Below, piece by piece: positions 28,655 through 35,192 of a stretch of DNA of 38,221 nucleotides (its first letter is position 1; each line of letters opens with the position of its first letter). The position numbers were made by a program, and so were the translations under genes. Origin of the DNA: a virus. Under the pieces are notes generated by a model. The model saw only the letters and a list, made by a program, of their open reading frames with translations. It did not search any database and was not told where the DNA came from. Where the stretch lies: the IMG/VR virus record IMGVR_UViG_3300005253_000394, positions 1 through 38,221 of that record, one strand, 5' to 3'.

Positions 28655-28836
28655 TCGGCTGCCTCCGCCTGCTCCCTCACCAGATCACGGACGGCGCGCT
28701 CTATCAACGACGTAATAAGTGCGTCACCCTTCTCATATCTGATGATTTGCATTTTCGACCGACCGATGGCCGCACCAAAATTCTCTTGGGAAAGCCCCAA
28801 GGACTTGCGAGTTTGCTTGAGTTCTTGACCATTCAT
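28651..28836 (-). CDS. Phage repressor, Cro/CI HTH type, predicted leaderless
   Basis: 61 residues from the ATG at 28836: MNGQELKQTRKSLGLSQENF, AAIGRSKMQIIRYEKGD. A canonical HTH_3 domain (residues 4-40) with no peptidase domain. The promoter (TTGACG, 17 bases, TACGGT) places the transcription start on this ATG, as for lambda cI from pRM; upstream ATGs at 28926 and beyond precede the promoter elements. The -35 is one arm of an inverted repeat shared with the divergent promoter. Probably the main lysogeny or immunity regulator of this side. Confidence 0.7.
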   Translation of the reverse strand: MNGQELKQTRKSLGLSQENFGAAIGRSKMQIIRYEKGDALITSLIERAVRDLVREQAEAAE

Positions 28837-28842
28837 AAAAAG

Positions 28843-28871
28843 ACCGTAGCCTGAAAAATAAGCGCCGTCAA
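28843..28871 (-). promoter_or_regulatory. Repressor promoter giving leaderless mRNA
   Basis: -35 TTGACG (28871-28866), 17-base spacer, -10 TACGGT (28848-28843). Predicted start seven bases on equals the A of the repressor ATG at 28836. Confidence 0.5.
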
Positions 28872-28890
28872 CAGAATTGTCACTTGACGG
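28865..28890. promoter_or_regulatory. Operator-like inverted repeat
   Basis: CCGTCAA (28865-28871) and TTGACGG (28884-28890), 12 bases apart, each containing the -35 box of one of the two divergent promoters. Confidence 0.5.
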
Positions 28891-28912
28891 GACGGTTACA
28901 TAGGGGTACTGT
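28884..28912 (+). promoter_or_regulatory. Divergent early promoter
   Basis: -35 TTGACG (28884-28889), 17-base spacer, -10 TACTGT (28907-28912); the same -10 as the candidate late promoter at 14.07 kb. Drives the 28.95-33.2 kb plus-strand genes. Confidence 0.5.
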
Positions 28913-28950
28913 TGGGTCGTGGTCATCCCGATCACGATGGAGATGAGAGA

Positions 28951-29163
28951 ATGACGGACGAACAAATTTTGGCGGCGTTGAAAAGCGATACGCCGTTAAA
29001 CCGTGCCCGCCAAGTTTTTTCTAGTGAGACTGCGCGCATAGAGCAAACGTTTCAGCAGCGATTTGATCCCCCAACTCCAATCGAAGTGCGGGGGATGGAA
29101 TTTGAGGCAGTAAAGAAAATTGCCGCAGCTCTCGACGTTGATTTAATTCTCAAGGCCACCTGA
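28951..29163 (+). CDS. First gene of the plus-strand early operon
   Basis: 70 residues from the ATG at 28951 (GGAGATGAGAG upstream). MTDEQILAALKSDTPLNRAR, helical, with EFEAVKKIAAALDVDLILKA at the end. Its place opposite the repressor is that of a cro-like or early regulator gene, but no HTH is evident. Confidence 0.6.
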   Translation: MTDEQILAALKSDTPLNRARQVFSSETARIEQTFQQRFDPPTPIEVRGMEFEAVKKIAAALDVDLILKAT

Positions 29164-29183
29164 TGGGCTGGGTACTAACATGA
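29163..29183 (+). other. Six-codon bridging mini-ORF
   Basis: ATG to TGA coding MGWVLT, joined by TGATG to the gene before and ATGA to the gene after. It may only pass ribosomes from one gene to the next. Confidence 0.3.
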
Positions 29184-29419
29184 GCAAAAAACATGCTACG
29201 GCCCGCAAGACAACCTTTATGAGTGAGGTCGGCGTTCCGCAAGGTGGCCCAGCGAAGCACGGCAAGAGGCGGGTGAACGGCAAATCCAAACGGCGCGGGC
29301 CACGGAGAAAAAAATGGGCTGGGTACAAATACACGCCGGAGACAGAAATTGAGCCGCACACATTCTTTTCAGTACCGCCACGAAAACGGCGAGGTGCGTA
29401 TGTACAGCGAGGACGATGA
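29180..29419 (+). CDS. Strongly basic hypothetical protein
   Basis: 79 residues with Lys/Arg runs (KHGKRRVNGKSKRRGPRRKK), Gly-rich, no hydrophobic core: probably nucleic-acid-binding. The 3' third overlaps the next gene by 71 bases in another frame, which is unusual; one of the two may be shorter than drawn. Confidence 0.45.
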   Translation: MSKKHATARKTTFMSEVGVPQGGPAKHGKRRVNGKSKRRGPRRKKWAGYKYTPETEIEPHTFFSVPPRKRRGAYVQRGR

Positions 29420-29561
29420 ATGCGATTACGCCGTCAAACAGCCTATATCCGACTGGCTTGCCGAGCGTCTTGCCAATTTCACACCCGGTACCGAACGGGA
29501 ATGGCGCAATGAACAGATTGCCAAGCGATTAAAGGAAATTGAGGAGGGAACTTATGAATAA
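29349..29561 (+). CDS. Hypothetical acidic protein, TTG start
   Basis: 70 residues; TTG at 29349 with GGAG seven bases before. (M)SRTHSFQYRHENGEVRMYS then ISDWLAERLANFTPGTEREW: acidic and helical. No family recognised. Confidence 0.5.
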   Translation: MSRTHSFQYRHENGEVRMYSEDDECDYAVKQPISDWLAERLANFTPGTEREWRNEQIAKRLKEIEEGTYE

Positions 29562-29712
29562 TGGTGAAATAAATGACCAGTTCGATAACATCGTGAGCAG
29601 TGTGGAGGAAATTAAACCACCCAAGATTCCCGGCCACTGGTTGAACCGGCTTGTTAAGGCTGTGAAAGAAGGACAGCCCGGCAGGCGGATTGGGAAGAGG
29701 GCGGGACAATGA
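29554..29712 (+). CDS. 52-residue protein
   Basis: ATG overlapping the upstream gene by eight bases with GAGGAGG before it. MNNGEINDQFDNIVSSVEEI then PGHWLNRLVKAVKEGQPGRR: acidic N-terminal, basic C-terminal half. No family recognised. Confidence 0.55.
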   Translation: MNNGEINDQFDNIVSSVEEIKPPKIPGHWLNRLVKAVKEGQPGRRIGKRAGQ

Positions 29713-29741
29713 GCGCGGCTTCTGATGGAGGACTGATATGA
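29709..29741 (+). other. Ten-codon bridging mini-ORF
   Basis: ATG to TGA coding MSAASDGGLI, ATGA-overlapped at both ends; it contains the GGAGGA ribosome-binding site of the next gene, so translating it would place ribosomes there. Confidence 0.35.
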
Positions 29742-29917
29742 GCGGACCCTACAGCATAGCCGATGCCTTTGAATCCCCGAAAGGCTACGAGCCGCTGGTT
29801 TGCCCCGACCCAGAACACTGTCCTGAACTGCACAACGAGGCCGGACCGGACGGCGAAGAACACCACTACGAATGCGAGTGTGGTTGGTGCCAATACGTAA
29901 TGTGGAGTTTGAAATGA
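29738..29917 (+). CDS. Cys-rich 59-residue protein
   Basis: MSGPYSIADAFESPKGYEPL, CPDPEHCPE and CECGWCQYVMW: five Cys and several His, probably zinc-binding. ATG after GGAGGACTGAT; ends in an ATGA overlap. No family recognised. Confidence 0.6.
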   Translation: MSGPYSIADAFESPKGYEPLVCPDPEHCPELHNEAGPDGEEHHYECECGWCQYVMWSLK

Positions 29918-30174
29918 GCAACGCTTACCACTCCGTCCACAATCCACACGCCGTTGAGACGACGTTCTCAGAACCGGAAACCGGGAATCTCCGCCCGGCA
30001 GTATGGCGCGGCAAGAGCGGCAAACTGCATCGCGCGGTTGGTGCCGAAGTGCATCGCGGGATACGGCTCATGTGGACCGCTTGCGGACGCTCGGATATCC
30101 CGGCTGACAGCGCGTGGCTGCAAAATCCAGACGATACCGTGACGTGCCAAGACTGCAAGGACGCAACACCATGA
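29914..30174 (+). CDS. Hypothetical protein with C-terminal zinc-like motif
   Basis: 86 residues from the ATG at 29914 (ATGA overlap). Residues about 40-86 contain KLHRAVGAEVHRGIRLMWTA, then a Cys, TVTCQDCKDA: a small zinc-ribbon-like arrangement resembling other phage proteins with C..CxxC. Function unknown. Confidence 0.6.
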   Translation: MSNAYHSVHNPHAVETTFSEPETGNLRPAVWRGKSGKLHRAVGAEVHRGIRLMWTACGRSDIPADSAWLQNPDDTVTCQDCKDATP

Positions 30175-30602
30175 GCGAGCAGGAACAGGTAAGCGGGCAT
30201 ACGGCGGGCCTTTTGCGGCTTTTCAGCAAAAGGGGAATTACGGCAATTTGCGATGAGGACGGCAATGAGGTCGTTCACTGGATGGGGTTTGATGATTCCA
30301 ATATCTCGAAAAGCGTTCACAAGGCCAACGCCCGCCGCCTCGTCGCCACATGGAATGCCTACCAGGATGTCGATACCGAAACACTGGAAACGCTACAGGA
30401 ACATGGCGTCACACTCTCCACTGCATCACCGTTAGTCAAAGCCCGCGCCGACGAGGCGGAAGCGCTGCTGCGAAAGTGCGAGGAATATTTCGACCAACGC
30501 GCCGACGCTGAATATTTCCCCGACAGCCCAAGGCCCCACGCAAACGAGGAAATGGGCCATTTGACTGAAATTCGCGACTTCCTGGAGGCCCGCAAGCCAT
30601 GA
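30171..30602 (+). CDS. Phage early protein of the GFDDSNISKSVHKANARRLV type
   Basis: 143 residues from the ATG at 30171 (ATGA overlap). Middle part GFDDSNISKSVHKANARRLV followed by ATWNAYQDVDTETLE resembles the NAR.IVAAWN segment of many phage Ea22/unknown proteins; the C-terminus is a helical region. Function unknown. Confidence 0.6.
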   Translation: MSEQEQVSGHTAGLLRLFSKRGITAICDEDGNEVVHWMGFDDSNISKSVHKANARRLVATWNAYQDVDTETLETLQEHGVTLSTASPLVKARADEAEALLRKCEEYFDQRADAEYFPDSPRPHANEEMGHLTEIRDFLEARKP

Positions 30603-30808
30603 CGAAACACAGCACCACGAGCCCGATGTGCGGAAACTGCGGTTTGGCGGTGCGCGCACTGGACCCTGGATATGACGTGGCAGCAGCGGCAACTTTTCAT
30701 GGACCGGACGGCGTGGCGCGGCCATACGCGCCCGAAGATGTGCGGTGTACGAAACACGGAGGGTACCCGCGCGAAAGCCACTGCTGCCTCGATTGGAAAG
30801 CCCAATGA
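30599..30808 (+). CDS. Cys-rich hypothetical protein
   Basis: 69 residues, ATGA overlaps at both ends. CGNC (11-14), then CTKHGGYPRESHCCLDW near the end: probably one zinc site. Function unknown. Confidence 0.58.
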   Translation: MTKHSTTSPMCGNCGLAVRALDPGYDVAAAATFHGPDGVARPYAPEDVRCTKHGGYPRESHCCLDWKAQ

Positions 30809-30888
30809 CCGACAAACAGGAGCGTGAGTTCTGGCGGGGATTTCTGTGGGGCGCTGTTTTCATTCTGATTGTGTGGGGGATGGTATGA
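30805..30888 (+). CDS. 27-residue membrane peptide
   Basis: MTDKQEREFWRGFLWGAVFI then LIVWGMV: charged N-terminus, one membrane helix, ATGA overlaps on both sides. Confidence 0.48.
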   Translation: MTDKQEREFWRGFLWGAVFILIVWGMV

Positions 30889-31094
30889 CCGAATCGCACA
30901 TCAAGAGCAGCGCAGATATGTCCTCCAAAACCTTGCACTTCCACGCCGGGATAATCGCTTCGTGTATCGCGGATGGAATTGAACTAGACAAGGATGCAGT
31001 TTATCACCTAAAGGCGACTGTCGCCATTTGCAAGGCTGCTTTACAAGGCGAGGCTTTAAAGGGCGCGGATGTTTACAATGAGGCAATCAAATGA
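30885..31094 (+). CDS. Hypothetical early protein
   Basis: 69 residues from the ATG at 30885. MTESHIKSSADMSSKTLHFH then LKATVAICKAALQGEALKGA: helical. No family recognised. Confidence 0.55.
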   Translation: MTESHIKSSADMSSKTLHFHAGIIASCIADGIELDKDAVYHLKATVAICKAALQGEALKGADVYNEAIK

Positions 31095-31324
31095 CTGAAT
31101 GGCAGCCGATTGAGAGTGCGCCGAAGGATAGGACGGATGTTTTGCTGGCAGAGCTTCGGTTAATTAACGGCAAAGTTGACTATGGCGAAATAGATGTTGG
31201 CTCTTGGGAAAAAGAACCACTGGGGTTTGATGAAGTGGGCGACCCATATTTTGTTTGGATGTCAAATTTCGGGCGCATTCAAGACCCAACCCACTGGATG
31301 TTCTTACCGGAGACACCGACATGA
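31091..31324 (+). CDS. DUF551-like protein
   Basis: 77 residues: MTEWQPIESAPKDRTDVLLA and DPTHWMFLPETPT. The WQPIESAPKD..VLL...PTHWM.LP pattern is a well-known phage family (DUF551-type), function unknown. ATGA overlap upstream. Confidence 0.72.
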   Translation: MTEWQPIESAPKDRTDVLLAELRLINGKVDYGEIDVGSWEKEPLGFDEVGDPYFVWMSNFGRIQDPTHWMFLPETPT

Positions 31325-31389
31325 CCAACATGGACCTGTGGAACGCGGTCAGTACGACTGAAAACATTACAATCAGAAAGGAAATCTAA
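31321..31389 (+). CDS. 22-residue peptide between coupled genes
   Basis: MTNMDLWNAVSTTENITIRK plus EI. ATGA overlap upstream, TAATG downstream. Its beginning (MDLWNAVSTTE) resembles the first residues of phage recombination proteins that start with LW..V..T, so it may be the stump of such a gene. Confidence 0.4.
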   Translation: MTNMDLWNAVSTTENITIRKEI

Positions 31390-31790
31390 TGAGAATCAGT
31401 GAATCGTTTGAATCCAAATGGCTGAAGGCGGCGAATCTTCAGGGGCAGCGTGTCTCTGTCGTTATCAGCCATGTCACTACGGATAACGTGGGGACAGAGG
31501 AAAAGCCGGAAACCAAACCCATCGTGTTTTTCGTCGGCAAGGATAAGGGGTTGGTTCTGAACAAGACCAATGCCGAACAGATTTCAGCCATGTACGGCGA
31601 TGAAACCGATAGCTGGGTTAACAAGACAATCGAGTTGTTCACCCAGAAAGTTCCCTTCAATGGACAGATGGTCGATGCAATTCGGATTGCCCCACCGCCG
31701 AATGTTCCTATGACGGGACAGCCTATGCCAGACGGTCGGCCTACGCTTGATACACCGCCGGTAAAGGTAGACGGTGATCCGCCCTTTTGA
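31389..31790 (+). CDS. Phage protein of the KGLVLNKTNAEQI family
   Basis: 133 residues: KWLKAANLQGQRVSVVISHV, FVGKDKGLVLNKTNAEQISA and a Pro-rich tail. A widespread phage family often next to single-strand annealing or exonuclease genes, function unknown. TAATG overlap with the mini-gene, AAAGGAAATCTA before the ATG. Confidence 0.68.
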   Translation: MRISESFESKWLKAANLQGQRVSVVISHVTTDNVGTEEKPETKPIVFFVGKDKGLVLNKTNAEQISAMYGDETDSWVNKTIELFTQKVPFNGQMVDAIRIAPPPNVPMTGQPMPDGRPTLDTPPVKVDGDPPF

Positions 31791-31811
31791 GACAACAATA
31801 TTGGGAGCAGG

Positions 31812-31970
31812 ATGATGAACGACTACACTTATGACCCAGAATTAGCTGAACTGGAAGGACAGCTTGAGGCCGCTGAACGAGAAGCAAAGAAGGAACGTAT
31901 TCGCCGTAGATTACGAGAATTAGGCGAAGGTCAATATAAAGGGCGTCTTTGGCCCCCAATGAACTCATGA
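31812..31970 (+). CDS. 52-residue charged helical protein
   Basis: MMNDYTYDPELAELEGQLEA then AEREAKKERIRRRLRELGEG: single charged helix/coiled coil. GGGAGCAGG before ATGATG. Overlaps the next gene by four bases as ATGA. Confidence 0.55.
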   Translation: MMNDYTYDPELAELEGQLEAAEREAKKERIRRRLRELGEGQYKGRLWPPMNS

Positions 31971-32443
31971 CCACCGTAGCCGAGCGCGCCGTTGATGCGG
32001 CAATGGAAGTCGAGTGCAAGAAAGATTCTCTGAAACAGAATCAGGACGGCACTTGGAAGTTCACCCTGACCATTGCCCCCGGAGGTCTACCGGATGCCAT
32101 GATGAAGGCCGCTCCGGGCACGCGCTATACGGCTGTATTTGTTGAGGTGGATGATGTCGAGGAACCTGTTAAACGCGCTCCAGCGGCCTCTGAGAAGCCC
32201 CGCAGGCCCTTCCATGACCTACCACTCAGTCAACAGGCTGGAATACGGTGTCAGGATGAGAAGTTTCATAAATTTTTACGGGACCGCGGATGGAGGGGCA
32301 TAGACGATGCAGCGGCGGTTCGTGCCGAATGTAAAGTTAGTTCCCGCTCAGAATTTGACACTGATAATGTTGCTGGCCTCTGCTGGCAAAACCTCAACAC
32401 TTCATATGAAATTTGGGCCGGCCTACAGGCGGACGAGCGATGA
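31967..32443 (+). CDS. Phage protein of the LPLSQQAGIRCQD family
   Basis: 158 residues from ATG 31967. GTWKFTLTIAPGGLPDAMMK and PGTRYTAVFVEVDD, later RPFHDLPLSQQAGIRCQDEK and CKVSSRSEFDTD: two-part protein family common in phages near recombination genes, function unknown. Confidence 0.65.
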   Translation: MTTVAERAVDAAMEVECKKDSLKQNQDGTWKFTLTIAPGGLPDAMMKAAPGTRYTAVFVEVDDVEEPVKRAPAASEKPRRPFHDLPLSQQAGIRCQDEKFHKFLRDRGWRGIDDAAAVRAECKVSSRSEFDTDNVAGLCWQNLNTSYEIWAGLQADER

Positions 32444-32514
32444 ACCCCACCCGCATCCCCATGCCCTTCGGCCCGCCGCGTATCTCATGGCCGCAAGGCG
32501 CTGGCGGCCGATGA
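32440..32514 (+). CDS. 24-residue Pro-rich peptide
   Basis: MNPTRIPMPFGPPRISWPQG plus AGGR. ATGA overlap upstream, ATGATG overlap downstream. Its start resembles the N-terminus of 32693-33040 (MTATRIPESP). Confidence 0.35.
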   Translation: MNPTRIPMPFGPPRISWPQGAGGR

Positions 32515-32696
32515 TGGCGACTAAACGCGAACGCGAAATAATGAAGGAGTGGGACGACTTCACCGGCTTTGCATTCATGCCGACGAACGATGGCGAGACT
32601 TTCTACGATGCGCTGCAAAAGAACCGGCGGTGGCTCCACAATTTCGCCGGCGAGGCCGAGACGATAGGCGACGACATCGAGGACCCCAACCTATGA
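32511..32696 (+). CDS. Hypothetical early protein
   Basis: 61 residues from ATGATG at 32511. MMATKREREIMKEWDDFTGF then ETFYDALQKNRRWLHNFAGE. Acidic end. No family recognised. Confidence 0.52.
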   Translation: MMATKREREIMKEWDDFTGFAFMPTNDGETFYDALQKNRRWLHNFAGEAETIGDDIEDPNL

Positions 32697-33040
32697 CCGC
32701 CACACGCATACCCGAATCGCCGATGGCTGACATGAGCGCTACGGAACGGGCGCGGGACGCAATAGGCTGGTTTGTCAAAACCCGCCCCGACAGCGAAGAA
32801 CAACAACTGCTTGACGACATAGCCACCGCCATCACCGAAGCAGTGGAGGCCGAGCGGGCGGCTTGTCATACGAAGCTAATTGAAGGATTGGTGGCAGTCT
32901 ATGGGAATGGCAGCGTTTTAGTGGCGAGATTATGTGACGAATACCTCGACCGCAGTGGTACCCTGCTTGGAGAGGTTCGAGACGCCGCAATAGAGGCCCG
33001 CGCGGAGAAGCCGGTTGCGGCTGATGTGGAGGGGGAGTAG
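32693..33040 (+). CDS. Helical early protein
   Basis: 115 residues, ATGA overlap. MTATRIPESPMADMSATERA, RDAIGWFVKTRPDSEEQQLL, and an Ala/Glu-rich helical C-terminus with EAVEAERAAC, frequent in phage helical proteins. An internal ATG (residue 11 or 14) could be used. Confidence 0.56.
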   Translation: MTATRIPESPMADMSATERARDAIGWFVKTRPDSEEQQLLDDIATAITEAVEAERAACHTKLIEGLVAVYGNGSVLVARLCDEYLDRSGTLLGEVRDAAIEARAEKPVAADVEGE

Positions 33041-33048
33041 AATCGGGG

Positions 33049-33228
33049 ATGGGAAAAACACTGGCAGACCAGGGCGTGACCCTCACTCGCAAGGAATGGA
33101 AGCGAATTTTGTCCCTGATAAATGGCGACCGTGGGTATACCGAAGAAGAGTTAATGGAATACGTGCGCGACGACAATTGTACGCTGTGGTATCATCTTGG
33201 CTCAGATGCCACGGTCGTACCCGACTAA
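33049..33228 (+). CDS. 59-residue protein, last of the early plus operon
   Basis: MGKTLADQGVTLTRKEWKRI then LSLINGDRGYTEEELMEYVR: helical, probably a small DNA- or protein-binding element. ATG after GGGGAGTAGAATCGGG. Followed by convergent lysis genes. Confidence 0.55.
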   Translation: MGKTLADQGVTLTRKEWKRILSLINGDRGYTEEELMEYVRDDNCTLWYHLGSDATVVPD

Positions 33229-33258
33229 AATAGTTGTCTTGCAGGGCGGCCCTTTCAC

Positions 33259-33435
33259 TTACTCGCACCATACCGCGCGAATAGCGCTGTATCCCGGCAG
33301 ATTCCCGATAGGTCCGGCGTACATCGTCTGGTCAGTTTTGCATACGGCGGCAGGAACCTCGAACTGCATTATTGTCGGTTCACCAAACGGTACGCCGGCC
33401 TTCAGCACCATGTAGAAGAAGAACAGGGTTTTCAT
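33259..33435 (-). CDS. Small exported protein at the end of the lysis operon
   Basis: 58 residues from ATG 33435 (ATGA overlap with Rz1-like gene). MKTLFFFYMVLKAGVPFGEP: short hydrophobic N-terminus that could be a signal; two Cys in the mature part (AAVCKTDQ; VWCE). No family recognised. Confidence 0.5.
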   Translation of the reverse strand: MKTLFFFYMVLKAGVPFGEPTIMQFEVPAAVCKTDQTMYAGPIGNLPGYSAIRAVWCE

Positions 33436-33626
33436 TGGCAAATTTCCTCCCAGGCCGCGTTGTTCAGCATGACCTGCCTCACCGTTTCCTCGGTATCGTC
33501 ATCCGACACGTAGACTGGCTCGTAGATCAGGCAGAAATCACTTACGGGTGAAACGCTTGCGCAGCTTGTCAGCATGATCGAGATTGTCAATAACACGCCT
33601 GCGAGCACGCTTGGCCTTTTTGGCAT
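33432..33626 (-). CDS. Rz1-like outer-membrane lipoprotein (o-spanin candidate)
   Basis: 64 residues: basic start, hydrophobic stretch and lipobox LTSC with Cys 22, then CLIYEPVYVSDDDTEETVRQ and NNAAWEEICQ. Starts inside the i-spanin gene in another frame (89-base overlap), the Rz/Rz1 layout. The family is common in lysis cassettes of proteobacterial phages. Spanins join inner and outer membranes for the last step of lysis. Confidence 0.72.
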   Translation of the reverse strand: MPKRPSVLAGVLLTISIMLTSCASVSPVSDFCLIYEPVYVSDDDTEETVRQVMLNNAAWEEICQ

Positions 33627-33780
33627 TTTCCAATATCCTGTCTATGTGTTTGGCCCGTTCCAGTTTGCGACCCTCCCGCTTCTTGATGGCTCCGAAGGTC
33701 AGGACGCCCCCCACCGCTATGACAGCCACGGCAAGGTATTTCCACAAACCCCTCAGAGCGCCGAGGACGAGCGTAATCAT
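33538..33780 (-). CDS. Rz-like inner-membrane spanin
   Basis: 80 residues from ATG 33780 (ATGA overlap). N-terminal membrane helix at about residues 13-31 (WKYLAVAVIAVGGVLTFGAI), then a basic periplasmic coiled coil (KKREGRKLERAKHIDRILEN). The overlapping lipoprotein gene supports the assignment. Confidence 0.72.
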   Translation of the reverse strand: MITLVLGALRGLWKYLAVAVIAVGGVLTFGAIKKREGRKLERAKHIDRILENAKKAKRARRRVIDNLDHADKLRKRFTRK

Positions 33781-33977
33781 TCGTCTTTCTCCCAATATGG
33801 ACTGCGCGGCTCGCGCCAGTGCCAAAGCCCCGTCTTGGGCTCGCTTTTGTCAGGCTCGATAATGCCAGTCAGGGACATATGATAATGCAGGCGATCATCA
33901 ATGTAGCAGTCGTCTTTCTCGGGTGCCGTCTTAGCTCCACAGAGCAAACGACCGTCACGTCTCCACCGCAAACTCAC
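33777..33977 (-). CDS. Hypothetical protein of the lysis region
   Basis: 66 residues from GTG 33977: (M)SLRWRRDGRLLCGAKTAPE, then DDCYIDDRLHYHMSLTGII. A small family seen in phage lysis regions, function unknown. Two Cys. Confidence 0.58.
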   Translation of the reverse strand: MSLRWRRDGRLLCGAKTAPEKDDCYIDDRLHYHMSLTGIIEPDKSEPKTGLWHWREPRSPYWEKDE

Positions 33978-33998
33978 TCTCGCACGCCCCTGAGCCAG

Positions 33999-34190
33999 CT
34001 AAACACGCTCTTTTACCACGTATCCAGCAAGCACCATCATAGCCGCTCCTACGATGCTTAAAACCTCGGGCGTGGCGAAGTCAGGGACGTACATTCCCAT
34101 CAGAACATTGACGATGGAGGTCAGCGCCCCTGCAATTAGCACAGCCCACATTTTCCTCGTAGGCGCGGCGGAGTCCTGATTGATAAGCAT
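33999..34190 (-). CDS. Two-helix membrane protein, holin candidate
   Basis: 63 residues, TAATG overlap upstream. MLINQDSAAPTRKMWAVLIA: N-terminal polar head, membrane helices about 14-33 and 43-60, charged end KERV. Size, two helices and place between spanins and endolysin fit a class II holin. Confidence 0.62.
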   Translation of the reverse strand: MLINQDSAAPTRKMWAVLIAGALTSIVNVLMGMYVPDFATPEVLSIVGAAMMVLAGYVVKERV

Positions 34191-34363
34191 TACAGGCGCG
34201 GCTCGACCTTGTCCCACATGAACTTGACAAACGCACCGACAAGAGCACCGCTGACAACAGCAGCGCCAATCGACATAGCGACAGTGTTACCCTCCCACAT
34301 GGAAGTGGCAATCATCAGCCCGGCGATAAGCCAGACACCGAGAAACAGTTTGGAGGTCATCAT
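34190..34363 (-). CDS. Two-helix membrane protein, second holin candidate
   Basis: 57 residues from ATGATG at 34363, AAGGAG upstream. MMTSKLFLGVWLIAGLMIAT, helix 2 about 30-48, basic end. The upper part of the longer frame lies across a terminator and is not coding. May act with the next gene as holin/antiholin pair. Confidence 0.62.
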   Translation of the reverse strand: MMTSKLFLGVWLIAGLMIATSMWEGNTVAMSIGAAVVSGALVGAFVKFMWDKVEPRL

Positions 34364-34379
34364 TGTCTTACTCCTTACG

Positions 34380-34414
34380 AAAAGCCCCGCCCGGCGTGAA
34401 CCAGACGGGGCGGG
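34380..34414 (-). terminator. Intrinsic terminator upstream of holin genes
   Basis: Minus strand CCCGCCC (34414-34408), 15-base loop, GGGCGGG (34392-34386), then CTTTT. It separates 34419-34838 from the holin pair. Confidence 0.62.
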
Positions 34415-34418
34415 TTGA

Positions 34419-34838
34419 TTAAGCTGCGACCGCAGCGGCAGGCAGACCGGAGGACAGTCCTTGATCAGGCTTGTCGTCGTTTGAGCGGGCAAAGCCAGAA
34501 ATTTCAATTATTTCGTAACTCACGATTTCGGCCAGAAATGCGCGCCAAGTTTCCTCGTTGAGCGGCCCTTCGGTCATGTCCCTACCACGCGTCCAGTCCT
34601 CCCCTGCGCGTGGCTTGCGCGTATCGCTGTTGCACATCAATGACGGCTCGGCACGATTGATGAGAACCATCCGCCATTTGTGGGTATGTGTGAAAAAGCT
34701 GAACGGATAACATACGTGTTCGCTCTTTCCGATTTCACCGGCAGCGTAAGGCTTTTCGGCTAATATGTGGGTATCCCATTTGGCAAAGCGGCCAAGGTCG
34801 CGGTCGAACCATGTCTTCAAGTCTTCGATGGAAGCCAT
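34419..34838 (-). CDS. Hypothetical protein near lysis genes
   Basis: 139 residues from ATG 34838, AAAGGAGAG before it. MASIEDLKTWFDRDLGRFAK, YPFSFFTHTHKWRMVLINRA, acidic C-terminus ending in Ala. Soluble, no signal peptide. No family recognised. Bracketed by terminators on both sides, so it is a separate transcription unit or relies on read-through. Confidence 0.6.
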   Translation of the reverse strand: MASIEDLKTWFDRDLGRFAKWDTHILAEKPYAAGEIGKSEHVCYPFSFFTHTHKWRMVLINRAEPSLMCNSDTRKPRAGEDWTRGRDMTEGPLNEETWRAFLAEIVSYEIIEISGFARSNDDKPDQGLSSGLPAAAVAA

Positions 34839-34885
34839 AACGGCTCTCCTTTCAAGTTGAGTGCCGCCCATAACGGACGGACACG

Positions 34886-34906
34886 AAAAAGCCCTTGCAA
34901 AAAGGG
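34886..34906 (-). terminator. Intrinsic terminator at the end of the candidate RNA
   Basis: Minus strand CCCTT (34906-34902), five-base loop, AAGGG (34896-34892), then C-TTTTT (34890-34886). Confidence 0.55.
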
Positions 34907-35192
34907 TGGGTGGTGGTAGAATCTTGTTGTTGCGGAGACGGGGAAAGCAGACCCGTTGTTGGGGTTCCGGTCCGAGGAGCCAAGCTAAAACTGTTCGCTC
35001 GGTTAATGTCAGCGCCGGAGAAACGTCATTCGATGCGACCCTAAGAATTTGGCCTAATAGCCTATATAGCCGGTTTAGCGCCCGGCCCGCAACTGGAGAC
35101 CCGGATAACCCGGTCAGTGAAGTCCCGCTCTCCCATGGTAGGCATCCCGCTCGCGGGAAACCAGTGACCGGACGGACGGCGGGGTTTTGCTG
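34907..35192 (-). ncRNA. Candidate structured RNA or long leader
   Basis: 286 bases with no credible gene, between the endolysin stop and a terminator. On the minus strand CCGGTCA and TGACCGG (seven pairs) enclose a TCCCG-CGAG-CGGGA hairpin; further dyads are ACGGG/CCCGT near 34950 and CTATATAG. A terminated, structured, non-coding stretch inside a compact phage genome suggests a small RNA or regulatory leader. No known RNA family is recognised. Confidence 0.4.
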
